Counted from the stretch's first letter, positions 1 through 6,258 are shown. The stretch: 6,852 nt of DNA from Schleiferiaceae bacterium (GCA_030829675.1 JAURAE010000070.1:1-6852), one strand, 5' to 3'. Notes: a model not told the origin generated them from the sequence alone. A program made the numbers and translations.

Positions 1-355
1 CGCGGTTTTGTGTGAATTAGGCGTGAAGCTCTTCACCATCGAACGTCAAAAGGAGCTCTTCGATTTTTCCCAGCACATGCTACAGCTAATGGGGTACAGG
101 GCGGAACAAAAGTTTGGTGATGGATTCAAAGGCATGCCTGTTTTTGCGCCATTTGATCGCATCATCGTGACCTGCGGCGCTCCCTATGTGCCCAAAGAAC
201 TGCTCAAGCAATTAAAGCCCGGAGGAATTATGATCATTCCTGTTGGTGAGGGCACACAAAAGATGGTGCGAATTCAGAAAAAAGCCGACGGCACCTTTGT
301 TCAAAAGGTGTTGGGAGATGCAGCCTTCGTTCCGATGCTCAAAGACCGCGAGTGA
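1..355 (+). CDS. pcm: Protein-L-isoaspartate O-methyltransferase, C-terminal part (5' truncated by window edge)
   Basis: This enzyme uses S-adenosylmethionine to methylate abnormal L-isoaspartyl residues and so starts the repair of aged proteins. The reading frame is open from base 2 (Ala-Val-Leu-Cys-Glu-Leu-Gly) to the TGA at 353-355, giving 117 visible residues. The family is usually about 210-220 residues, so roughly the first 100, including the glycine-rich SAM motif, lie outside the window. Visible family features are the acidic strand end TIERQKEL just after the SAM motif, GDGFKGMP followed by APFDRIIVTCGAP, then VPKELLKQLKPGG and IIPVG. The TTG at 8-10 is an internal Leu codon, not a start. 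It is followed closely by smpB in the same direction, so the two are probably co-transcribed. The family call is firm; only the missing N-terminus limits it. Confidence 0.93.
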   Translation, partial: AVLCELGVKLFTIERQKELFDFSQHMLQLMGYRAEQKFGDGFKGMPVFAPFDRIIVTCGAPYVPKELLKQLKPGGIMIIPVGEGTQKMVRIQKKADGTFVQKVLGDAAFVPMLKDRE

Positions 356-357
356 CG

Positions 358-365
358 TACCTTTG
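358..365 (+). promoter_or_regulatory. Possible Bacteroidota -7 box before smpB
   Basis: TACCTTTG fits the Bacteroidota -7 consensus TAnnTTTG exactly and ends 4 nt before the smpB ATG. No convincing TTG/TTTG -33 element lies about 19 nt upstream. About three such six-base matches are expected by chance in this window counting both strands, so it is only a candidate. If used, transcription would start at or next to the ATG, giving a leaderless or nearly leaderless smpB message. Confidence 0.3.
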
Positions 366-369
366 CGGT

Positions 370-816
370 ATGAAATCTGTGGAGATTAAAAATAAACGCG
401 CCAAGTTCGATTATGAATGGTTGGACACTTACACTGCGGGACTACAACTGGTAGGCACCGAGGTGAAGAGTATTCGCATGGGCAAGGCATCCATTGCGGA
501 AGCGTATTGCTACATGACCGGCGGCGAACTATTCATCAAGGGCATGAACGTGACGGAATGGTCCCACGGAAACATCTTCAACCACGATCCCATCCGCGAA
601 CGCAAGCTGCTCTTGAGCAAGAGGGAGCTCGATAAAATCGATAAAGCACTCAAAGATCAAGGCACGACGGTTGTTCCCACAAAGCTATTTATCAGCGAAA
701 AAGGCTGGATTAAGCTCAACATTGCGGTGGCCAAAGGGAAGAAGAACTACGACAAGCGTCAGTCATTAAAAGAGAAGGATGCCAAGAGAGATTTGGCCCG
801 ATTGAAATCATATTAA
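370..816 (+). CDS. smpB: SsrA-binding protein SmpB
   Basis: SmpB binds tmRNA (SsrA) and delivers it to stalled ribosomes for trans-translation. The 148-residue product has the usual family length. Conserved blocks are IKNKRAKFDY near residue 6, GLQLVGTEVKSIRMGKASI (24-42, the OB-fold tmRNA-binding core), HGNIFNHDPIRERKLLL (66-82) and the basic C-terminal tail with GKKNYDKR (123-130) and KEKDAKRDLARL (134-145), which in this family reaches into the ribosomal A site. I chose the ATG at 370 because the protein then begins MKSVEIKNKRA, as SmpB proteins do. A GTG at 352 in the same frame would add six unconserved residues and overlap the pcm stop. The gene lies 14 nt after pcm and 1 nt before pyrD. 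The tmRNA gene itself is not in the window. Confidence 0.97.
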   Translation: MKSVEIKNKRAKFDYEWLDTYTAGLQLVGTEVKSIRMGKASIAEAYCYMTGGELFIKGMNVTEWSHGNIFNHDPIRERKLLLSKRELDKIDKALKDQGTTVVPTKLFISEKGWIKLNIAVAKGKKNYDKRQSLKEKDAKRDLARLKSY

Positions 817-817
817 C

Positions 818-1834
818 ATGTACAAGAGTCTCATCCGACCCATTTTGTTCCTCATGAACGCCGAGCAGGCCCACCATTTCACATTTAAGACATTGAAATG
901 GGCCTTCCGAATTCCAGGAATAGCATCATTGGTCAATGTGTTCTTTGGTTCTATCAAAGGTCATGAAAAACAGGTGATGGGATTGAATTTTAAGAATCCA
1001 GTAGGGCTCGCCGCCGGATTCGACAAGGATGCCAAGCTCTACAATGAGTTGGCCAGTTTCGGTTTTGGTTTCATCGAAGTAGGAACCTTAACGCCTAAAC
1101 CTCAAGCCGGAAACCCAAAACCGAGGTTGTTCCGCCTGGTAGAAGATGAATCAGTGATCAACCGCATGGGCTTCAACAATGGCGGTCTAGATGAAGCGGT
1201 ATTGCGACTGATGAAGCGTAAAACGGATCTAATCATTGGTGGAAATATTGGCAAAAACAAGGTGACTCCAAACGAGGATGCGTTGAATGATTACCTCTTG
1301 GGCGTGGAAGCCTTGCATCCCGTAGTAGATTATTTTGTGGTCAACGTAAGTTCTCCTAACACCCCGAATTTAAGGGAGTTACAGGAAAAAGAACCCTTGA
1401 CAAAACTGCTGAAAGCAGTGCAGGAAAAGAATAATGCCTTGGGTAAAAAGCCGTTGCTTTTGAAAATCGCCCCAGATTTAACCGAAGGTCAATTAGACGA
1501 TATTATCGACATCATCAATAGCTTGGAGCTAGACGGTATTGTCGCTACGAATACGACCATCTCTCGCGATGGCCTGCGCACGCCTGCATCTAAGGTGGAG
1601 GCCATAGGTGCCGGTGGATTGAGCGGAAAAGTATTGCGCGAACGAAGTACAGAAGTCATTGCTTATTTGCGTTCAAGACTAAAAAGTTGTATTGCCATTG
1701 TTGCAGTAGGTGGAATCTTCACAGGAGCAGATGCCAAGGAGAAGTTGAACGCCGGGGCAGATCTAGTACAAGTTTGGACAGGATTTTTATACGAAGGTCC
1801 TGCGATGGTGCGTAGAATGCTCCGCAATTTGTAA
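818..1834 (+). CDS. pyrD: Dihydroorotate dehydrogenase, class 2 (quinone-dependent)
   Basis: PyrD oxidises dihydroorotate to orotate, the fourth step of de novo pyrimidine synthesis, using FMN and passing electrons to membrane quinone. The 338-residue length and the N-terminal helical extension (about residues 1-45), which forms the membrane and quinone-binding domain, identify class 2. FMN and substrate motifs are in order: GLAAGFDKDAK (63-73, with Lys70), NRMGFNNGG (115-123), GGNIGKNK (141-148), NVSSPNTPNLREL (176-188), KIAPDL (216-221), ATNTT (243-247), GGLSG (266-270) and VGGI (297-300). The second Ser of NVSS, Ser179, matches the class 2 catalytic base; class 1 enzymes have Cys there. 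The ATG follows the smpB stop by one base, which points to translational coupling in a common transcript. Nothing is missing or unusual. Confidence 0.97.
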   Translation: MYKSLIRPILFLMNAEQAHHFTFKTLKWAFRIPGIASLVNVFFGSIKGHEKQVMGLNFKNPVGLAAGFDKDAKLYNELASFGFGFIEVGTLTPKPQAGNPKPRLFRLVEDESVINRMGFNNGGLDEAVLRLMKRKTDLIIGGNIGKNKVTPNEDALNDYLLGVEALHPVVDYFVVNVSSPNTPNLRELQEKEPLTKLLKAVQEKNNALGKKPLLLKIAPDLTEGQLDDIIDIINSLELDGIVATNTTISRDGLRTPASKVEAIGAGGLSGKVLRERSTEVIAYLRSRLKSCIAIVAVGGIFTGADAKEKLNAGADLVQVWTGFLYEGPAMVRRMLRNL

Positions 1835-1865
1835 TTTCGGGGGAGAACCTATCCAACTCTCAGAA

Positions 1866-2732
1866 ATGAACCAAATCTCTATTGTAGAGTGTCCTCGCGA
1901 TGCCTGGCAAGGCATTCATGAATTTATTCCTACTTCGGAAAAAGTAGCCTACCTCAAGCAATTGTTGCAATGTGGGTTCCATACCTTGGACGCGGGTAGT
2001 TTCGTCAGCCCCCGTGCCATGCCGCAAATGGCCGATGCTTATGAGCTATTTGGGGCGCTAGAGGAAGCCAAATCAAAGAGCCCGACTAAGCTGCTGGCAA
2101 TCGTTGCCAACGAAGGCGGAGCAAGACGCGCCGCACAATATGATTTCATTGACGCCTGGGGTTATCCCTTTAGTGTGAGTGAGGAATTTCAACAGCGCAA
2201 TTCTAGAAAGGACATAGCTGCAGCCATTGAAGATTTGAAGCGAGTTAAAGACTTGGCTTCTGCACACAATGTGGAACTCGTCGTATACCTCAGCATGGCT
2301 TTTGGAAATCCCTATGGGGAAGCCTATGATGTAGCTATGGTCTTGGAAAGATTGCATCAAGCCGTGGAATGTGGCGCTGATATTGTGTCTTTGAGCGATA
2401 CCACAGGGCAAGGCACTTTGGAGAAGGTAGGAGCCTTGAGTGCATTGATGAATACGGAGTCGATAGTGCCCTGGGGTGCGCACATGCACAGTATCTACGG
2501 GGAAGCAGCTGCGAAGGCCCAAGAGGCCATAAAGCATGGTTGTAGAAGAATAGATACAGCGCTGCGTGGCTTTGGCGGTTGTCCTTTTGCCAGTGATGCC
2601 TTGATCGGCAACATGCCTACAGAAAAGGTCTTAAGCGTCGTTACCGCTGGTGGCTTCGACTGTACCGTGGATCCTTTACAATTAGAAAGTTCATATAATA
2701 GTGCGCTCAAGCTCTTTGGGCGTTATTCATAA
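1866..2732 (+). CDS. Hydroxymethylglutaryl-CoA lyase (Bacteroidota type)
   Basis: HMG-CoA lyase cleaves 3-hydroxy-3-methylglutaryl-CoA to acetoacetate and acetyl-CoA, the last step of leucine degradation. The 288-residue protein is a TIM-barrel of the DRE-TIM/HMGL-like family. Recognisable elements are VECPRDAWQG (7-16, with catalytic Arg11 and Asp12), GSFVSPRAMPQM (44-55), LSDTTGQGT (176-184), the metal-binding AHMHS (205-209, His206 and His208), GFGGCPFA (235-242, with active-site loop Cys239) and GNMPTEK (248-254). The motifs CPRDAWQG, AFGNPYG (145-151) and GFGGCPFA match the form common in Bacteroidota rather than the GPRDGLQ form of proteobacterial and mammalian enzymes. Asp42 stands where the human enzyme has Glu72. 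It starts 31 nt after pyrD and ends 15 nt before the cobalamin aptamer. A related DRE-TIM aldolase or lyase activity is less likely. Confidence 0.88.
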   Translation: MNQISIVECPRDAWQGIHEFIPTSEKVAYLKQLLQCGFHTLDAGSFVSPRAMPQMADAYELFGALEEAKSKSPTKLLAIVANEGGARRAAQYDFIDAWGYPFSVSEEFQQRNSRKDIAAAIEDLKRVKDLASAHNVELVVYLSMAFGNPYGEAYDVAMVLERLHQAVECGADIVSLSDTTGQGTLEKVGALSALMNTESIVPWGAHMHSIYGEAAAKAQEAIKHGCRRIDTALRGFGGCPFASDALIGNMPTEKVLSVVTAGGFDCTVDPLQLESSYNSALKLFGRYS

Positions 2733-2743
2733 GCGTACCTTTA
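2715..2743 (+). promoter_or_regulatory. Candidate promoter for the riboswitch-btuB-btuG transcript
   Basis: TTTG (2715-2718), 17 nt, then TACCTTTA (2736-2743) resembles the Bacteroidota -33/-7 promoter with one mismatch in the -7 box (final A for G) and a spacer slightly shorter than the usual 19. It lies across the end of the HMG-CoA lyase gene. A start site 4-7 nt downstream would fall at about 2748, exactly where the P1 stem of the cobalamin aptamer begins, which supports the assignment. Confidence 0.45.
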
Positions 2744-2747
2744 CACC

Positions 2748-2899
2748 ATAGGTTGTTCAGCGGAAGTTGAACCGAAGAAGGAACCCGGTGGGAGTCCGGG
2801 GCTTTGCCAGAAGCTGTAATTCGTGTGGAAAGCACCAATAGCCACTGCCATAGGCGGGAAGGAAGGTGTGGGAGCGAAGAGCCAGAAGACTTGGCCTAT
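2748..2899 (+). ncRNA. Cobalamin (vitamin B12) riboswitch aptamer
   Basis: This 5' leader element binds adenosyl- or methylcobalamin and lowers expression of the downstream genes. The P1 stem can be drawn as ATAGG (2748-2752) with CCTAT (2895-2899). The conserved core is present: GAAGGAACCCGGTGGGAG with the P4-like helix CCCGG (2784-2788) paired to CCGGG (2796-2800), then GCTGTAAT (2813-2820), GCCACTG (2841-2847), a short hairpin CTGCC/GGCGG around ATA (2845-2857), GGGAAGG (2856-2862) and the B12 box AGCCAGAAGACTTGGCC (2880-2896). The usual CUGCCCCCGCAACUGUAA stretch is altered to a CTTTGCCAGAAGCTGTAA form, within the variation seen in this class. It lies between the lyase and the TonB-dependent receptor, the place expected for B12 uptake genes. 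An open frame running through it from 2804 is not evidence of coding. Confidence 0.93.
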
Positions 2900-2913
2900 A
2901 AAGAATATTTAAT

Positions 2914-2933
2914 GGTGCTCTGGGTCAAGCACT
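2914..2933 (+). promoter_or_regulatory. Likely expression-platform hairpin before btuB
   Basis: GTGCT (2915-2919) can pair with AGCAC (2928-2932), closed by a G-T wobble (2914/2933), around the 8-nt loop CTGGGTCA. It lies 14 nt after the aptamer and 8 nt before the ATG at 2942. No run of T follows, so it does not look like an intrinsic terminator. Control of translation initiation by a loop interaction with the ligand-bound aptamer, as known for other cobalamin riboswitches, fits better. The pairing is seen; the mechanism is inferred. Confidence 0.45.
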
Positions 2934-2941
2934 GGAATAGG

Positions 2942-4711
2942 ATGAAAAACAAAACGCTTCTTTTTCTAGCCGTAGCGTGCCCTATGTTGATGTGGGGCCA
3001 AGTAGATACGCTCTGGACCGCCGATATTATAGGCCAGGTTTCCAAAGGCAGTGAATACCGTACCTCAGCAGATTCCTTGGCCACAGATGTGGAAAGCGCC
3101 TCGGATTATCTACAAAAGGATTCGCGATTCAATCTCAAGCAATATACTCCGGGCAGTGTGGTGGCTTCAAGTTTTGGCGGTGCTTCAAGTGAGCAAAGTC
3201 GGGTACTCTGGGACGGCATAGATATCAGCAGTATGGCCACCGGGGTGTTGGATTTAAGTTTGGTTCCGGCCATGATGCTGAGTACCACGTCCATCGTGGA
3301 TGGTATTAATGGTGGCGCATCGTCATCTATGGGTTCAATGGGCGCATTAGATCTGAATTTAAGTCCGAAAACTGGTAGGGGAACAACGACCACCGTTGGC
3401 CTAACGAGCATAGGTGAGCGTGCGTTAAACGCCCATTCATGGGGAAGTTTCTCCAAGATCCGCTACCAAAGCATCGTACGATTTACCAGCAGTGATAATG
3501 AATATGATTATCGACTAGGGGCATTAGAAGGGAGAATGGTCGGCAACGATTATGGCGATCTTACGTATCTACAACGCTTTAGCGGGGCAATGGGTAAAAC
3601 GTATTGGAGTTCCGACCTCTGGTATACGCAGAGCGAAAAAAACAACAGCGGATCTATCCTAAGCCCAGGATACATCAACCATCTTGAGGACGAGGTGGTG
3701 CGGTTCAAGTACAAATTAAAAAGGGGGCACAACGAGATGAAGCTGTTTGCTTCGCAAGAATGGCAGGCCTATACCGATACCATGTCCTCTTGGACGTTGC
3801 GCGATACCAATACCTTTGGCCAATTCACTGCGCTATACACCCGCACCGAAAAGCATTACCATGCACACTTGTCGTTGAATCGATACACGGCAGGGGGGAC
3901 GAACAGAACAGCAACGGCATGGATGCCGCAGGTGCAGCTGAACCTAAAGCCGAACCAAGACTGGAATGCGGTGCTAAAGTTTGCGCAGTACCAGGATCAA
4001 GTGTATTGGAGTGCCTATGCCTTGTATTCGCGTTCAAAACAACCATGGCTGCAACAATGGTCGGTGGGGAGCTATTATCGATTGCCCACACTTAACGAGA
4101 TGTATTGGAACCCTGGAGGCAATGTAGGGGTTAGCGCAGAACGTTCGTACGGGGCTAAATACTCGTTGGAACACGAGGGTACTTGGACCATTCGTTTCAC
4201 ATCGGACCAATTGTATTACGACCAGATGATTCAATGGGCGCCGGGAAGCGATGGAAATTGGACCCCGCAAAACTATTATTCCGTTTACACCAGTACCACT
4301 TACTTAGGGGTGCAGCGGAAAATATGGCATCAACAACATGCCTTCAACACCACCCATCAATACAGCCGTATCCTAGATGTGGCATCGAATAACGCCAATA
4401 TTATCGGGAAGCAGTTGATCTATAGACCGGCCTTACAAGCAGTATATACCATAGAGCAAGAATTGCCTGTAGGAACCTTGATGTTGCGCGGCTATTACAC
4501 GGGACTTCGGCACACGCTTCGAGACAACGCTCGTACAGGAGAATTGCCGGCCCAATCTTGGGTGGATTTGGCATATTCTTTGAGCAGTAAGCGCAAGCGT
4601 TGGCAATGGGTATTCCGCATTGAGAACATTACGGGAGCTCAGCGCCAATTCTACCAATATTATCCTATGCCGGGCAGAACCTATTTATTGAACATTAAAC
4701 TACATTCATAA
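2942..4711 (+). CDS. btuB: BtuB-like TonB-dependent outer-membrane receptor for cobalamin
   Basis: The predicted role is to import corrinoids across the outer membrane using TonB energy. The start at 2942 gives a 589-residue protein with a clear signal peptide (MKNKTLLFLAVACPMLMWG, cleavage near Gln20). Earlier in-frame starts, such as CTG 2804 or ATG 2912, fall in the riboswitch or its platform. The mature N-terminus VDTLWTADI resembles the E. coli BtuB TonB box region DTLVVTA. A plug domain follows (about 45-142) with SRVLWDGIDISS (86-97), DLSLVP (104-109) and GINGGASSSMGSMGALDLNL (121-140). The rest is a barrel rich in aromatic beta strands, with the receptor motif RLPTLNEMYWNPGGN (380-394) and MPGRTYLLNIKL near the end. 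It has no carboxypeptidase-like N-terminal domain, so it is not SusC-type. The last residue is Ser rather than the usual aromatic one. The B12 role rests on the riboswitch and the BtuG-like partner; the receptor family itself is firm. Confidence 0.87.
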   Translation: MKNKTLLFLAVACPMLMWGQVDTLWTADIIGQVSKGSEYRTSADSLATDVESASDYLQKDSRFNLKQYTPGSVVASSFGGASSEQSRVLWDGIDISSMATGVLDLSLVPAMMLSTTSIVDGINGGASSSMGSMGALDLNLSPKTGRGTTTTVGLTSIGERALNAHSWGSFSKIRYQSIVRFTSSDNEYDYRLGALEGRMVGNDYGDLTYLQRFSGAMGKTYWSSDLWYTQSEKNNSGSILSPGYINHLEDEVVRFKYKLKRGHNEMKLFASQEWQAYTDTMSSWTLRDTNTFGQFTALYTRTEKHYHAHLSLNRYTAGGTNRTATAWMPQVQLNLKPNQDWNAVLKFAQYQDQVYWSAYALYSRSKQPWLQQWSVGSYYRLPTLNEMYWNPGGNVGVSAERSYGAKYSLEHEGTWTIRFTSDQLYYDQMIQWAPGSDGNWTPQNYYSVYTSTTYLGVQRKIWHQQHAFNTTHQYSRILDVASNNANIIGKQLIYRPALQAVYTIEQELPVGTLMLRGYYTGLRHTLRDNARTGELPAQSWVDLAYSLSSKRKRWQWVFRIENITGAQRQFYQYYPMPGRTYLLNIKLHS

Positions 4712-4714
4712 CAC

Positions 4715-5722
4715 ATGAGAATTTCATCATCCCTAGCCATCATTGCAGCATTAGCCTTGGCATCTTGTGGCAAAACGCCACCCACCTCAGGTCCTTCAGG
4801 ATTCTATACTGATTTGCACCTTATCCTCAACGAAGGACCTTTTGGTACAGGTACAGGTACAATTACCGCTTACGATGCGGACACCGTCATTGAATCTGCC
4901 TTCGCTTTAGAGAACGGCTTTCCATTGGGCAACGTCGCTCAGCACATGCTGGAGAGCGACTCTTTGCTATTTATCACAATCAACAACAGCAACAAGGTGC
5001 GCGCAATCAACAGAAATACATTGCAGCACAAGTGGACGGTGGATCTAGAGCAACCTCGTTATTTGGCGGCTTACGGCAGCAATATTTTTGTATCTAACTG
5101 GAACGATAGCGCGGTATACGTGCTTTCTAAGGAAACGGGGGCCCAGGTAGATAGCATCTACGTAGGGAACTTCTCGGAGCAGATGATGGTCTTTGAAAAT
5201 AAGCTGTTTGTTGGCGTTGGAACCTACGAAGGTCCCTACAAAGTGGCCGAGATTAATGTTAATACTTACGAAGTGACCATGCACAATACCGGTGATGTGC
5301 CCAACTCCTTTGCTGTGATTGGCAACGAACTATTTGTGTTGAATTCAGGGGAGCAGAACTGGGGTGTTAGTCCTGATACGAAATCCAGCATCTGGAAATA
5401 CACAGGTTCAGGGTTTTCAGAGCAAGCCGTCGCCCCGAATACCAACAAGCACGCAATTTCTTTGGCAAGTGATGGCACGAACGGCTATTTCTTGAACAAC
5501 AGCTACGACGGGGCCATTGTAAAATGGACTCCAGGTCAGAACTGGCAAACGTCTACTATAACTTTACCAGGTGGATACAAACTGAATGCAAACGCGGGCA
5601 ATCTATATTTCTTAGACGCTAAAGATTACGCAAGCAACGGTGAGTTGCGCGTGTATTCCACTTCAGGTGATTTGTTGGAAACAGTTCCTGCGGGTGTAAT
5701 TCCCCGCCAGGTCATCTATTAA
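4715..5722 (+). CDS. BtuG/YncE-like beta-propeller lipoprotein, probable corrinoid-binding partner of BtuB
   Basis: The 335-residue product begins with a lipoprotein signal, MRISSSLAIIAALALASC, with lipobox LASC (15-18) and lipidated Cys18. The mature part shows YncE/BtuG-type propeller repeats: ILNEGPFG (37-44), NVAQHML...LLFITINNSNKVRAINRNTL (73-103), PRYLAAYGSNIFVSNWNDSAVYVLSKETG (114-142), SIYVGNFSEQMMVFENKLFVG (147-167), AISLASDGTNGYFLNNS (247-263) and DAKDYASNGELRVYS (301-315). In Bacteroides, BtuG is a surface lipoprotein that binds cobalamin very tightly and caps the BtuB receptor. This gene starts 3 nt after the BtuB-like gene and shares its riboswitch, as expected for such a pair. 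The residues after Cys18 (GKTPPTSG) lack the acidic Lys/Glu/Asp cluster typical of Bacteroidota surface-export signals, so location on the outside of the outer membrane is not certain. A general beta-propeller lipoprotein is the fallback call. Confidence 0.85.
   Translation: MRISSSLAIIAALALASCGKTPPTSGPSGFYTDLHLILNEGPFGTGTGTITAYDADTVIESAFALENGFPLGNVAQHMLESDSLLFITINNSNKVRAINRNTLQHKWTVDLEQPRYLAAYGSNIFVSNWNDSAVYVLSKETGAQVDSIYVGNFSEQMMVFENKLFVGVGTYEGPYKVAEINVNTYEVTMHNTGDVPNSFAVIGNELFVLNSGEQNWGVSPDTKSSIWKYTGSGFSEQAVAPNTNKHAISLASDGTNGYFLNNSYDGAIVKWTPGQNWQTSTITLPGGYKLNANAGNLYFLDAKDYASNGELRVYSTSGDLLETVPAGVIPRQVIY
4844..4861 (+). repeat. Three tandem GGTACA hexamers in the BtuG-like gene
   Basis: GGTACA occurs three times in a row, in frame, encoding Gly-Thr-Gly-Thr-Gly-Thr (residues 44-49) in the loop after ILNEGPF near the start of the propeller. 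Length change by whole hexamers would keep the frame. Three copies are too few to claim active slippage. Confidence 0.75.
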
Positions 5723-6240
5723 GCTTTAACCGTACTGAATTTGGTCTCTGCAGCATACGCCATTGCGCTAAACAATGCTGTGGAGATCAACTCAGGTGCG
5801 TAGAAAGGAACGGCCGCGGCATAAGTGGCCATCAATCCACCCCAAGTCATAGGGAACAAGCTGTAGGCGCTTAGGAAAACACCAAGATTACTGAGCAAGA
5901 AGAACGCTACAGAACCACCAACGAGCAGCGCTGAACCATTTCTCATGTTCGTTGCGTTGCGGCCGAGCAGTGCATAGGCAGCAAATCCGGCGTACGTAAA
6001 GAGCGATCCTGAATACATTAGAACGAATTCACCAGTAGGGTAGATAAGATTGTTGATGACCAAATCACTGATCATCATCGTAGCAACTACCAACGCTAAA
6101 GATCCCCATAAGCTCTTGATGCGGGAAGCGCCGAAGAAGGCTAGAGCTCCCATGGCAGTGAAGTTAGGGTAATGCGGGGCGATGCGAGATACCAACGCCA
6201 CAATAATCAATCCTAGTAGTACTTTATTCTTTGTCATCAT
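5719..6240 (-). CDS. DUF6580-like integral membrane protein, putative small-molecule (possibly corrinoid) transporter component
   Basis: The 173-residue protein is strongly hydrophobic, with about six membrane segments near residues 7-22, 28-40, 46-63, 72-92, 103-126 and 132-163. The pattern RIAPHYPNFTAMGALAFFG (19-37), SDLVINN (58-64), SNLGVF (117-122) and a membrane-embedded PFYAPE (145-150) is what I recall for the DUF6580 family of putative transport proteins; this recognition is from memory. Size and topology resemble substrate-binding S components of ECF vitamin transporters. It has no cysteine, so it lacks the Cys used for decyanation in BtuM-type B12 S components. Its stop codon overlaps that of the convergent BtuG-like gene, which suggests but does not prove a B12 role. 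ATG codons lie at 6240 and 6237; AGGA 4 nt upstream of the first favours 6240. No riboswitch precedes it in the short 32-nt gap to the XRE gene. Confidence 0.75.
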   Translation of the reverse strand: MMTKNKVLLGLIIVALVSRIAPHYPNFTAMGALAFFGASRIKSLWGSLALVVATMMISDLVINNLIYPTGEFVLMYSGSLFTYAGFAAYALLGRNATNMRNGSALLVGGSVAFFLLSNLGVFLSAYSLFPMTWGGLMATYAAAVPFYAPELISTALFSAMAYAAETKFSTVKA

Positions 6241-6258
6241 AGTCCTGTGAATTCCCTA

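Noticed and set aside
352..369. GTG start for smpB, overlapping the pcm stop codon
   Set aside because: The six added residues (MTYLCG) are not part of SmpB proteins, while the ATG at 370 gives the standard MKxVxIKNKRA beginning.
1835..1865. Possible terminator between pyrD and the HMG-CoA lyase gene
   Set aside because: The GGGGGAGA...TCTC pairing is short and interrupted, and no T-run follows; read-through is more likely.
2073..2537. 154-codon open frame on the minus strand
   Set aside because: It lies entirely antisense to the well-supported HMG-CoA lyase, and its translation is rich in Cys, His and Ser with no recognisable domain.
3106..3456. 116-codon open frame on the minus strand
   Set aside because: It is antisense to the plug domain of the TonB-dependent receptor, with no family features; a shadow of its codon usage.
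5700..5740. Bidirectional terminator at the convergent junction
   Set aside because: Only the small AAGCTT and TTAA palindromes are present; no stable GC-rich stem with a T-run was found.
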